In this document: positions 1 through 13,400 of the stretch, one piece after another | Layout: each line of letters opens with the position of its first letter | Position numbering within the stretch: the stretch's first letter is position 1 | The notes under the pieces: model-generated | What the model saw: only the letters and a program-made list of their open reading frames with translations | Database searches by the model: none | Told to the model about the DNA's origin: nothing | Position numbers and translations under genes: made by a program | DNA from: Glandiceps talaboti | Taxonomy: Eukaryota > Hemichordata > Enteropneusta > Spengelidae | Assembly: GCF_964340395.1 (NCBI RefSeq) | Contig: NC_135557.1 | Span: 26,505,114 to 26,569,113 of the forward strand | Length of the DNA stretch: 64,000 bases | Direction: 5' to 3'

Positions 1-124
1 GTGTCTGTCTGTCTGTCTGCCTGTCTGTCTGTGTCTCTGTGTGTGCACGCGCGCGCGTTTGCGTGCGTGCGTGCGTGCGTGCGTGTTTATGTGTGTGTGT
101 GTGTGTGTGTGTGTGCGCGTGTGT
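1..124. repeat. Simple repeats (TGTC)n, (GCGT)n, (GT)n
   Basis: Alternating pyrimidine-purine tract made of three successive short-period runs. Open frames here are low-complexity Cys/Val strings and are not coding. Confidence 0.95.
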
Positions 125-954
125 TTGTCTATGTCAGAGTATGTAATTGTAATGTCCATGTTTGTGAATACCGATCGAATGTTGATTTTTAGTACGGGCG
201 TACGAACAGTCAGAGGAAAATGACGACACATGAACCGAGACTAATTATTAGAAATTTCATGGATTTTTTTTTACTTATCTACATTGAAAGATATACTAGT
301 ACATCTCTGGTCACATCTATACATTGAAAGATATACATATCTGGTCACGTCTGTACATATATATTTTATTGGTGGTCTTTGTTCAAACTCAAAAGGGTAC
401 GGTACGTGCGGGGGTGCGAACAATGTCAACAAGTTTTCAGACTTTAATCAACATCTTCGTTTCCTGCTTGTCATTTGTATAATTGAAAACCATACACACA
501 TAAGCAATTCAACAGGGGTGTGGAAAGTACTAGTAGATAAACGAAATTAATTTAATATTTTCCGGTGTAATTTGGAGATATCAATTATCATATCAAATAA
601 GCAAGTACAATGAGTGCGAGAGCTACGCCACTTCCTCTAAAATACAGTGTAGTTAATAATTCAACACCATATATTTGGATATAAATATCGAGTCCGGGCA
701 ACTGAGTTGAGTCGATTTCGAAACACGATCAACTCTGTCAGCGGATTTTTGTTTCAGATAAAATTACACGAATCGTTGACGTCTCGGGCGGATGTGTGAC
801 GTCACACAACCCTCCTCAATAGCTCAAAGAAGATCAAGAAAACAAAAACTTTTTACCGTGTTCTGTAACTTTATTGCACTGACTTGTGGGAAACGTGTCC
901 CACCACGCCCATCCCTGCCCGTGGTAAGAAAACAAGGAAGCACGTAAATCCAAG
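125..954. other. CBL upstream region
   Basis: No gene seen. A duplicated segment (ACATTGAAAGATATAC ... CTGGTCAC) spans 281-358. The last 200 bp are richer in CpG and include the CRE at 797 and GC boxes near 903-925; this is the likely CBL promoter and 5'UTR. No TATA box is convincing. Confidence 0.5.
797..804. promoter_or_regulatory. CRE palindrome upstream of CBL
   Basis: A perfect TGACGTCA lies about 150 bp before the CBL start codon in a locally CpG-richer stretch. This is the consensus for CREB/ATF factors and is common in TATA-less housekeeping promoters. Its use here is inferred from position only. Confidence 0.5.
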
Positions 955-963
955 ATGGCGGCC
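951..963 (+). promoter_or_regulatory. CBL start-codon context with YY1-like motif
   Basis: The start codon sits in CAAGATGGCGGCC, which matches both a good Kozak context (A at -3, G at +4) and the YY1 consensus AANATGGCGGC. YY1 sites overlapping the start codon are a known promoter type. The ATG is the first one giving the conserved CBL N-terminus. Confidence 0.5.
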
Positions 964-1475
964 AGCAGAAAACCTGGCGGAGCTGGCAGCTTCTTCTCTC
1001 GTATTGCCGACGCTGTCGCTCCACCGAGACCGTCAGTAGACAGAAAGACGTTGGAGAAAGCATGGAAGTTAATGGACAAAGTTGTCAAGTCTTGTCAAAA
1101 TCCCAGGATGCACTTGAAGAATAGTCCGCCATATATTTTAGACATTTTACCCGATACGTATCAATATTTGAAACTGATTTGGTCGAAGAACGAAGACAAA
1201 CCACAGTTTTTGAATGACTGCGAGTATTTCCGTATATTTCTTGACAATCTGATCCGCAAGACGAAACAGACGACAAAACTTTTTAAAGATGGCAAGGAGA
1301 AAATGTTTGAGGAGGGCTCCCAGTATCGCCGGAGCTTGACAAAGTTATCACTGATTTTTAGCCACATGTTATCCGAACTGAAAGCCATATTCCCGAATGG
1401 TTTGTACGCAGGGGAGAACTTCAGAATAACGAAAAACGAAGCTTCTGATTTCTGGAAAAAATCTTTTGGTTCAAG
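955..1475 (+). CDS. CBL: CBL exon 1: N-terminus, four-helix bundle, start of EF-hand
   Basis: Encodes residues 1-173 plus two bases of codon 174. It starts [11 protein letters not shown], carries the conserved [15 protein letters not shown] segment and the [20 protein letters not shown] helix, and ends in the EF-hand start at ...FWKKSFGS. The donor is AAG/GTACGT at 1476. The frame stays open for 48 bases past the donor, but the CBL match stops exactly at the splice site. Confidence 0.96.
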
Positions 1476-4400
1476 GTACGTAGTTGTAAGGGCTAGTTCA
1501 GTGCATGTCAACAGTATTTGGTGATTTTATAACTCATACCCCTGCTCTGTCCTTGGAAGTACACGACAGGAAACACCTCCTTACAAAAGTCATACCCGGA
1601 AATGATATAGTAAAGGATAGTTGAAGTGATATAAATATCAAAATTGTTACTCTTTCAGTTTCGGACTTAGTTAGGCTCTGTAAACATGAATAGGTAAGTA
1701 GTTACAGTAAAGAAAAACACCAGATTTAGTAGATGACAACGTACAATTATTGAGAAATTATTTGATGAATAACATAGGATGTCAAGTTCTATTCTAATCT
1801 AATGTTTAAACATAAAATTGTATCTCATCAGCATAGAGTACAAGACATTATTCCCTGTAGTTAGCAAGTTTTTCAGCCAGGTACTAGAGAGTGGCTTTGT
1901 TAAAATGTGTGCATGTCCATGTTAATAAACACTAATATTATGAAGACGTAATGAATTCTGACAAATTTACTACACAATTTTGCCTTTTTAACTGTTAAAA
2001 CAAGTCCTATGTTTTAATAGACTCTTAAACCCACATGTACATGTATTAGTATTACCAGCTTGGAACTATTGGAGGTACAATGTATCACTTCATTGCAACA
2101 TAGACACTATGATTGCAAGAATGGAGAAAACTGGACCGACTGTTCAATGGATACATTTGTCTTCATGTTAGGGAGTTATTTAGGGTTAGGCTCAGGATAG
2201 AAAGAGTTAGACTCCCTAGCATAAGTGATTTGTATCTTTTGCAATGAGTGGACACTTGGAAGTATCGTGGGTATCATTTAATGTATACTCCTTATCAGAA
2301 TGGATATCAATGTCATTTTGCCTCTTTGCAACCAAGGACTTTTGAAATTGAAGATATAATGTAAGATTACCTGACACTCAGAAATAACATAAATCCAAAC
2401 AAACCTAAGACCTGTACATAGATTATTTAATACCACAGTCTTTTTTGCGTAACTTTCAAAAAAAAAGATAAGAGTGAGCAAAAATACAAAAAATGTATTA
2501 TTGCATTAGAAATTTTGTTCACTTTACAGCATAGTTAACAATGTACTACCTTCATTTGTTTTTTACACTTTAACAGTTCAGTACATGTTGGCAGCTTTTC
2601 TACATGTATTATTACTTTAACAGTTCAGTACATGTTGGCAACTTTTCTACATCATACATGTATGACTTTAACAGTGCAGTACATGTACATGTAGTTCATT
2701 TGATGGCTACATATCGCATGGTGGTCGGTTAGTTCATTTCATGACTACATGGTGGTTGTTCAGTTCAGTTTATGTCTACATGGTGGTCGGTTAGTTCATT
2801 TCATGTCTACATGGTGGTGGTTAGTTCATTTCATGTCTACATGGTGGTCGGTTAGTTCATTTCATGTCTACATGGTGGTTGGTTAAAAACTAGTTCATTT
2901 GATGTCTACATGGCTACATGGTGGTTGTTCAGTTCATTTGATGTCTACATGGTGGTCGGTTAGTTCAGTTGATGTCTACATGGTGGTCGGTTAGTTCATT
3001 TGGTGTCTATATGGTGGTCAGTTAGTTCATTTCATGTCTACATGGTGGTACTGGTAGTCGGTTAGTTCATTTGATGTCTACATGATGGTGGTGGCTGGTT
3101 AGTTCATTTTATGTCTACAAGGTGGTCAGTTAATTTCATTTTCTATAATATTGAGACAAAAACTATTCATTCAATCGTCTTAAGTGTAATTTCTGATTGG
3201 TTTCTGTTTTTTTGTATCAAACAGAGCTTGTTAACACTAATTTGAAATGGGCTGTGTATCAATGTAAATTGTATTGTAACAATAGTTTCAGTTTATGTGT
3301 GTGTTAGCTTATCAAGGGTTGATCTGCTATTGTTGTAGTTTATGTGTACATGTATGTCTGTGTTAGCTTATCAAGGGTTGATCTGCTATTGTTGTAGTTT
3401 ATGTGTACATGTATGTCTGTGTTAGCTTATCAAGGGTTGATCTGCTATTGTTGTAGTTTATGTGTACATGTATGTCTGTGTTAGCTTATCAAGGGTTGAT
3501 CTGCTATTGTTGTAGTTTATGAGTACATGTATGTCTGTGTTAGCTTATCAAGGGTTGATCTGCTATTGTTGTAGTTTATGAGTACATGTATGTCTGTGTT
3601 AGCTTATCAAGGGTTGATCTGCTATCGTTGTAGTTTATGTGTACATGTATGTCTGTGTTAGCTTATCAAGGGTTGATCTGCTATTGTTGTAGTTTATGTG
3701 TACATGTATGTCTGTGTTAGCTTATCAAGGGTTGATCTGCTATCGTTGTAGTTTATGTGTACATGTATGTCTGTGTTAGCTTATCAAGGGTTGATCTGCT
3801 ATTGTTGTAGTTTATGTGTACATGTATGTCTGTGTTAGCTTATCAAGGGTTGATCTGCTATTGTTGTAGTTTATGTGTACATGTATGTCTGTGTTAGCTT
3901 ATCAAGGGTTGATCTGCTATTGTTGTAGTTTATGTGTACATGTAAGTCTGTGTTAGTTTATCAAGGGTTGATCTGCTATTGTTGTAGTTTATGTGTACAT
4001 GTATGTGTGTGTTAGCTTATCAAGGGTTGATCTGCTATTGTTGTAGTTTATGTGTACATGTATGTCTGTGTTAGCTTATCAAGGGTTGATCTGCTATTGT
4101 TGTACTTTATCATGTGTACATGTATGTCTGTGTTAGCTTATCAAGGGTTGATCTGCTATTGTTGTAGTTTATGTGTACATGTATGTCTGTGTTAGCTTAT
4201 CAAGTGTTGATTGCTATCATCTAAGTGCAAGTTGGTCCTCTTTCTCCCTAGGGGTGTTTGTTTGTATACAACTTAGTGCAAGTTGGTCCTCTTTCTCCCT
4301 AGGAAGTATTTGTTCATGTTAGTCCCCTTTCTCCATAGGGGTATTTGTTTGTACACAACTAAATACAGGCTGGTCCTCTTTCAATAGGGGGGTCACACAA

Positions 4401-7400
4401 AAAATTTAACTTAGAAATACACTAAAGTTTTCTCTTTCATCTGATAGAAGTTACTTTTAAAACCAAAATACTTTTTAAATTTTCATGATCGGTTCATCCG
4501 TTCAGAAAATATAGCACTTTTGAGTGCGGAAAATTTCACAATTTTTCACCCTAAAATGATCAAAAATGCACAAGGGTATTTGTTTGTAGGTACAAGTTGG
4601 TCCCTTTTCTCCATAGGGTATTTGTTTGTATACAACTAAATACAGGTTGGTCCTCTTTCTCCCTAGGGGGTATTTGTTTGTACATACATGTAACTAAGTA
4701 CAAGTTGGGAGATGGTCGATCAGACAACAATTGAAAAAAAAACAGAATCTAGGGGTAAGACAGTCCCTCGATCTACATGTATAGAGGGATTATGATACTA
4801 GTAGTGTCTGGATGAGCAATAAAGCCAAGAGAAATCTGCACATAAATGAAGCATCAAATTTCATGAAGTTTGGTATAGGATAAAATTTTGTTGTGAAAAA
4901 CAGTTGTCTGGTGCAGCTACAGAATAAGTTGGTCCTGCACAAATCATGATCATGGATTGGTACTATACTTACGTGAGAACCTGGGATTGAAACCCTGGCC
5001 TTTAAGTCTCCACTGATAAGATAACACAAATGTGAGAACCTGGGATTGAAACCCTGGCCTTTAAGTCCCCACTGATATTCCAAGTAATTACTTGTTGAGC
5101 CAAACACGATTTGTTACTGCTTGCTGATTGGTCACTTACAGTGTCAATCAACTTGGGAGAATGCTCACACTTAAAAGCAAATTTAAACAGAAAGTATTAT
5201 TTATAGTATAATTGTAATTTGATAACTTAATCAGGAAGTACAGATTTACATGGGTGTAAACCATAGTTTGGACATAAATCAATACTGACATATATGGTAC
5301 ATACATGTACTCAAATATAATTAGTTGCATACATATTAAGAAGTTAGGCTTAGAGTTAAAGGCCCATGTTTTTATCCTAGGTCATCACATTAGTTTTATC
5401 TTATCAGTGGAGCCACAAGGATTACATAGGATTATTCTGTTGTTCAGACTTCTAGACCAACTTTCATGCATAATTTTAGTCTTAATATGAAGTGGGCCAG
5501 TAAGAACCATCCTTGATAGGGATTCAAGTTTGAGTAAAAACAGTTCTCTAGTAGACCTTCATACATGTAGTTGGTAATGAATGTTGGTGTAGGATGGAAA
5601 TTTAGACAAAAACAAAATCAAAAACAGTTGATTGGCAGTGGTACATATACATGTAGAGATAGAGACAAACTTGGTCTCAGACTACAAATACAAAATGTGA
5701 GCATGCTCGGCTTCACTGATACATGTAACTTGTAAGATGGTGGTAATATGAAAACCTGGGATTTAATTATGGCTCTTTAAGGCTTTAAAGCCATAGATGT
5801 CAAACCATGTTTTCGCCAAGGTTGGGCAACCGTTACCCTGGTAACAGAAATGGGGGAATGTGTAAAAGTTGCATAGTTTCCCATATAATATGCCATAACT
5901 TTGTTTGGGGATTCTGGTACTATGATAGAGGAACCAGGTAGATTTTACTTGCTTAATACCAACCTTAACGAAAACATAATCAGGTAGATTTTACCTGCTT
6001 AATACCAACATTAACGAAAACATAATCAGGTAGATTTTACCTGCTTAATACCAACCTTAACGAAAACATAATCATTGTCAGATTAAGATTGACAAAAAAG
6101 TTATTTGGTATTTCTAGCTATAGAAAATGTTAGTCCTGTTTATAACAATGAAAATATAGATACATGTAGCAGATTGTACATGTATATGTATATGTATATA
6201 CAACTTTGTATCATGGAGTACAAGTGTCCACTACTCTAACAGAAATTACAAGAGGGCTCAGTATCCCTGTTACCTTGTTCATAGAGAACATAGAAATTAC
6301 AAGAGAGCTCAGTGTCCCTATTACCTTGTTCAGAGAAAACACAGAAATTACAAGAGGGCTCAGTGTCCCTAATACCTTGTTCAGAGAGAACACAGAAATT
6401 ACAAGAGAGCTCAGTATCCCTGTTACCTTGTTCATAGAGAACATAGAAATTACAAGAGGGCTCAGTGTCCCTGTTACATACATGTACCTTGTTCAGAGAG
6501 AACACAGAAATTACAAGTGGGCTCAGTACCCCTGTTACCTTGTTCAGAGAGAACACAGAAATTACAAGAGGGCTCAGTACCCCTGTTACCTTGTTCAGAG
6601 AAAACACAGAAATTACAAGAGGGCTCAGTGTCCCTAATACCTTGTTCAGAGAGAACATAGAAATTACAAGAGGGCTCAGTATCCCTGTTACCTTGTTCAT
6701 AGAGAACATAGAAATTACAAGAGAGCTCAGTGTCCCTATTACCTTGTTCAGAGAAAACACAGAAATTACAAGAGGGCTCAGTGTCCCTAATACCTTGTTC
6801 AGAGAGAACACAGAAATTACAAGAGAGCTCAGTATCCCTGTTACCTTGTTCATAGAGAACATAGAAATTACAAGAGGGCTCAGTGTCCCTGTTACATACA
6901 TGTACCTTGTTCAGAGAGAACACAGAAATTACAAGTGGGCTCAGTACCCCTGTTACCTTGTTCAGAGAGAACACAGAAATTACAAGAGGGCTCAGTACCC
7001 CTGTTACCTTGTTCAGAGAAAACACAGAAATTACAAGAGGGCTCAGTGTCCCTAATACCTTGTTCAGAGAGAACACAGAAATTACAAGAGAGCTCAGTAT
7101 CCCTGTTACCTTGTTCATAGAGAACATAGAAATTACAAGAGGGCTCAGTGTCCCTGTTACATACATGTACCTTGTTCAGAGAGAACACAGAAATTACAAG
7201 TGGGCTCAGTACCCCTGTTACCTTGTTCAGAGAGAACACAGAAATTACAAGAGGGCTCAGTATCCCTGTTACCTTGTTCATAGAGAACATAGAAATTACA
7301 AGAGGGCTCAGTGTCCCCATTACCTTGTTCAGAGAGAACACTGAAATTACAAGAGGGCTCAGTGTCCCTGTTACCTTGTTCAGAGAAAACACAGAAATTA

Positions 7401-10400
7401 CAAGAGGGCTCAGTGTCCCTAATACCTTGTTCAGAGAGAACACAGAAATTACAAGAGAGCTCAGTATCCCTGTTACCTTGTTCATAGAGAACACAGAAAT
7501 TACAAGTGGGCTCAGTACCCCTGTTACCTTGTTCAGAGAGAACACAGAAATTACAAGTGGGCTCAGTGTCCCTGTTACCTTGTTCAGAGAGAACATAGAA
7601 ATTACAAGTGGGCTCAGTGTCCCTGTTACCTTGTTCATAGAGAACATAGAAATTACAAGAGGGCTCAGTGTCCCTGTTACATACATGTACCTTGTTCAGA
7701 GAGAACACAGAAATTACAAGTGGGCTCAGTGTCCCTGTTACCTTGTTCATAGAGAACACAGAAATTACAAGTGGGCTCAGTGTCCCTGTTACCTTGTTCA
7801 TAGAGAACACAGAAATTACAAGTGGGCTCAGTACCCCTGTTACCTTGTTCAGAGAGAACACAGAAATTACAAGAGGGCTCAGTGTCCCTAATACCTTGTT
7901 CATAGAGAACATAGAAATTACAAGAGGGCTCAGTGTCGTACAGGGAAAATATCAAGATACCAGATAGTCAGAGGTCCCTACATGTACAAATGTACATGTA
8001 TATTCCAAATATAAATTTACAAACTTTATTAATGTGTTGGCCAACTTTGACATCATAACAAAGATATAACTAATTATGAACACTAAAAGCTGAACTTGGA
8101 CAAAGTGTCATAAATGCTTGAATTGCAGAGCTTTCCAAGTTATGTGCCAGGAATGATTAAGTTACATGTAAATGAATATAATAACGTTTGGCCTGCCAAA
8201 CCATCTATAATATTTTATGTTACATGTCATCACAAATAATGAATATTGACATTAATGCATGATAAATAGTTACAAACTGGTACATGTTGTAAGAAATGAT
8301 GTCGACTGAGTATGTCTTTTAAATTAATCCTCATTCTACTAGGGATGACTTGTTTGCACATAAAAAAAACCCTACAAGTCTAGGGAAAAAATGACTAACA
8401 GTAACACCACTGTAGGAGTTTGTACCTACGGTACATGTACACACTGTGGATTATCAACTCTCAGACATAAAGAAAATACAAGTGACCAAAGGGGTCTTGT
8501 TGTTACGAGTCACTAAATGAGTAATGACAAAAACAAACACGAGACAAGTATTTTCCAGCTGATTCAAGCCAAATATTGGGGAATAATATAATTATACCTC
8601 CTCAAGCATAATTTTTGGACAGTCAAAAAATAATGGAGATGTGGAATGTTTTGAATTGTATTTTGAGCACCACAGAACCAATGTCATACAATATACATGA
8701 TGTAGATGTAGATGCAAGTTGGTGTGATGTAAACTAACCAGGGTACTTTATAAATACTCATACTTTTTGTTGGAACATTTTCCTTGCCTACATTGTATGT
8801 GAGGTAATAATAATTACTTATTACATGATATAAAAATGTAAATGTTACACTTCTATCAGTGACACTGAATTATGTATATGTACAGATCTGACCTTGTTAA
8901 TGTTTTTGATATATTTTATAATACTTAAAGTTATGATTAATAGCTTGTCTTAAATCAATTCAAGAGCACTCTCAGATTGTTGGCTTTCATTGTCAATTCT
9001 GAGAGATTCTGTAACAGCAAGTAGAGAAATACAGGCCCATGAACATAGTAGAGAAATACTGACCCATGAACATAGTAGAGAAATATTAGCCCATGAACAT
9101 AGTAGAGAAATATTAGCCCATGAACATAGTAGAGAAATATTAGCCCATGAACATAGTACTTAGAGAAATACTGGCCCATGAACACAGTACTTAGAGAAAT
9201 ATTGGCCCATGAACATAGTAGAGAAATACAGGCCCATGAACACAGTACTTAGAGAAATACTGGCCCATGAACACAGTAGAGAAATACTGGCCATGAACAT
9301 AGTAGAGAAATACAGGCCCATGAACATAGTAGAGAAATACAGGCCCATGAACACAGTACTTAGAGAAATATTGGCCCATGAACACAGTAGAGAAATACTG
9401 GCCATGAACATAGTAGAGAAATACAGGCCCATGAACATAGTAGAGAAATACAGGCCCATGAACATAGTAGAGAAATACTGACCCATGAACATAGTAAAGA
9501 AATACTGACCCATGAACATAGTAGAGAAATATTGGCCCATGAACATAGTAGAGAAATATTAGCCCATGAACATAGTACTTAGAGAAATACTGGCCCATGA
9601 ACACAGTACTTAGAGAAATACTGGCCCATGAACATAGTAGAGAAATACTGACCCATGAACACAGTAGAGAAATACTGGCCATGAACATAGTAGAGAAATA
9701 CTGACCCATGAACATAGTAGAGAAATACTGGCCCATGAACATAGTACTTAGAGAAATACTGGCCCATGAACATAGTAGAGAAATACTGACCCATGAACAT
9801 AGTAGAGAAATACTGGCCCATGAACATAGTAAAGAAATACTGACCCATGAACATAGTAGAGAAATATTAGCCCATGAACATAGTAGAGAAATATTAGCCC
9901 ATGAACATAGTACTTAGAGAAATACTGGCCCATGAACATAGTAGAGAAATATTAGCCCATGAACATAGTAGAGAAATATTAGCCCATGAACATAGTACTT
10001 AGAGAAATACTGGCCCATGAACACAGTACTTAGAGAAATACTGGCCCATGAACATAGTAGAGAAATACTAGCCCTTGAACATAGTAGAGAAATACTGGCC
10101 CATGAACATAGTAGAGAAAGACTAGCCCATGAACACAGTAGAGAAAATTCAAATACTGGCCCATGAACATAGAGAAATATTGGCCCATAAACGCAGTACT
10201 TAGAGAAATACTGGCCCATGAACACAGTATTTAGAGAAATACTGCCCATGAACACAGTAGAGAAATACTGGCCCATGAACACAGTAGAGAAATACTGGCC
10301 CATGAACGCAGTAGAGAAATACTGGCCTATGAACATAGTAGAGAAATACTGGCCCATGAACGCAGTACTTAATAGAAATACTGGCCCATGAACACAGTAC

Positions 10401-13400
10401 TTAGAGAAATACTGGCCCATGAACACAGTACTTAGAGAAATACTGGCCCATGAACACAGTACTTAGAGAAATACTGGCCCATGAACACAGTAGAGAAATA
10501 CTGGCCCATGAACGCAGTAGAAAAATATTGGCCCATGAACACAGTTCCCATGATATCAAATCCAAATTGTTGGAACTGGAATAAATGTTTTCTGTAAATT
10601 TGTTTCAAACATTGAAGGGGCACAAACTGAGTTTACACATGTTTGGGCATCAAATTTCAGAGTGACCTGCCCAGTAATTGTTGAGTTTAAGTTTTTTGAC
10701 CCAAAGTCACATTTTTTGACCCAAATCATACACCAGTGGTAAGATATTTTGATTGAACAATTTACCAACTAGACATCCAAGGGTATTAAATACACAATAT
10801 CATGGCAATCGGTCCAGGGTTTTTTGACTGTTTACACACACACACACACACACATACACATCCACACAGACAGACACACTTTGCCATGCCTATAGCACTA
10901 CTGAAAGTAAGACGTTCAGTTGTGCTAAATATGACATACTGGTTCCAGGAATTCACAAATGTTTTAGCAGAAGTTGCTGGTTTATTTATCATGACAGAAG
11001 TAGGGCAATGTTTTAGACACTTGTGCAAATACTAGTACCCCGAGTATACCACACTTGCACTCGCATGTCAGACTCATAGGGTACTGTCATATATAGTAAG
11101 ATGTATTTCCATTTCTGTATATGTAGCACATGTGTATCTTAAAATCTTTTTATAATTTCACATTCAAAGTTTTTTTGCCCAGTTGCATACTTGTACATGT
11201 ACATGTACATATACAATGTACAAATATTGTACATCCATAATTTATCATTTCACTGTGTATACATGAAGACCTTGGTAACAAGTGGTATTTGCACAAGTGT
11301 GGCGTATGAGGGGTATTTGCACAAGTGTGGCATACTAGGGGTATTTGCATAAGTGTGGTGTACTAGGGGTATTTGCACAAGTGTGAGGTACTAGGGGTAT
11401 TTGCACAAGTGTGACATACTAGGGGTATTTGCACAAGTGTGACATACTAGGGTATTTGCATAAGTGTGGTGTACTAGGGGTATTTGCACAAGTGTGAGGT
11501 ACTAGGGATATTTGCACAAGTGTGACATACTAGGGGTATTTGCACAAGTGTGACATACTAGGGTATTTGCACAATTGTGGTGTACTAGGGGTATTTGCAT
11601 AAGTGTGGTGTACTAGGGGTATTTGCACAAGTGTGACATACTAGGCTATTTGCACAAGTGTGACGTACTAGGGGTATTTGCACAAGTGTGAGGTACTAGG
11701 GATATTTGCACGAGTGTGGTATACGAGGGCTATTTGCACAAGTGTGACGTACGAGGGGCATTTGTATAAGTGTGACATACTAGGGGTATTTGCACAAGTG
11801 TGGCGTACTAGGGGTATTTGCACAAGTGTGAGGTACTAGGGATATTTGCACAAGTGTGACATACTAGGGGTATTTGCACAAGTGTGACATACTAGTGTAT
11901 TTGCACAAGTGTGTCATACTTGTACTAGGGGTATTTGTATAAGTGTGGCGTACACCTAGGGGTATTTGGTACAAGTGTGTCGTACTACTACTAGGGGTAC
12001 ATTTGTATTTGCACAAGTGTGGCATACTAGGGCTATTTGTAAAGTGTGGTGTACTACAACTAGGGGTATTTGTACAAGTGCTTGTGTTCTCTGTGACCAT
12101 GGAAGTTACTCAGTAGAACCCCAGGAAGGACAACTGGCTTAATCCGATTTGAAATCTTTTGTTTTAGTCCAAGTTAATCCCTTTGTCTCTATTGTGTTGA
12201 GTCCCTTTTGTACAGTCATCGCCTCCGCGGTTCAAGAACGCCCTTCTTCTGTTGTTAAGGCATTCCAAAAGCCAGGGTCGTTGCTATGCAAGCGCAGTTG
12301 AATAGGGGGGCCAATGCGACTGCGCAGAGTGTTTCAGTAGTTAGATAGCGTCACTACGAGCTTGGTCGTACCAAACATTTGAAAATCGGGCGACAACTAG
12401 ATAAGTTATGAAAATTTTTAACTTCCATGCCATTTTTTGTGAGTTAATTCCACCTCCCGACCGTTTTTTTCGCGACAATCTCTGAAAGAAGTGTCTCAGT
12501 AAAATTTGAAGCGCTGATTATAAGCTTTCCGATGACACCAAAATATCTTTGCTGCAGATTGTTGCAAAGCTTAAGTGGCTGTCAAAAGTCGCCGATTTTC
12601 AAGGTTATTACGCCTTATGTTGTGATCACACCCGATTGTTTATGTTCATTTCGTTATTTACAACAGGACAACCTTTGCCGTCACACGCTATCATTGAGCC
12701 CGACTCCGGGCCCATACATACACAAAAACACTCCTCTTCCACAATAGCACTTTCAATAGTATCAGCATCGTTCGTGTTGAAAGAATTTTCCTCATAGTCA
12801 AAGTCAGAAGTCACGCATGCCATGCCATAGAATTGCTTGTCGATGGCCATGTTTTGATCAATGATGCGTCATGACGCTACCGATAATAGTCGAGAACACC
12901 CGAACAAAACCTGGACCATCAATATGCTAAGCTTGTTACGATCTTTAAAACTTGCTGTTCACACCTCAGTACTACGAAAAGAAACTTGTTTTCTTAGCAA
13001 ACAGCGGAGGCGATGACTGTACCTTTGATCTATGACCAGTTGTCCTTCCTGGGGTTCTACTTCCATGCTGTGACAGTACATGTACTTTTATGAGTGTAGC
13101 TAGTGAGTGAAAGTGCAGCAGAAAACACTGCAAGCATGGGTGCAAATATCCAGAGTACCCACACTACTTGTATTCTATTGTGCTGTGCTGTGATGTGATG
13201 TGATATGATGTATTGTGCTGTGATGTGATGTATTGTGCTGTGCTGTGCTGTATTGTATTGTGCTGTGATGTATTGTGCTGTGATGTGATGTATTGTGCTG
13301 TGATGTGCTGTGATGTATAGTGCTGTGATATGATGTGATGTATTGTGCTGTGATGTGAAGTATTGTGCTGTGATGTATTGTTTTGTGCTGTGATGTATTG

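Noticed and set aside
1476-1524. Extension of exon 1 frame to a stop at 1522 ([15 protein letters not shown])
   Set aside because: CBL similarity stops at the GTACGT donor and resumes exactly in exon 2. The extension is intron.
6236-7955. Several 90-264-codon frames on both strands ([17 protein letters not shown]-type)
   Set aside because: Perfect 17-codon periodicity of a 51-bp minisatellite; open on both strands, no unique segment, no family match.
12532-12797. Plus-strand frames of 71 and 82 codons
   Set aside because: They lie opposite the transposon PHD-like exon and show no protein features of their own.
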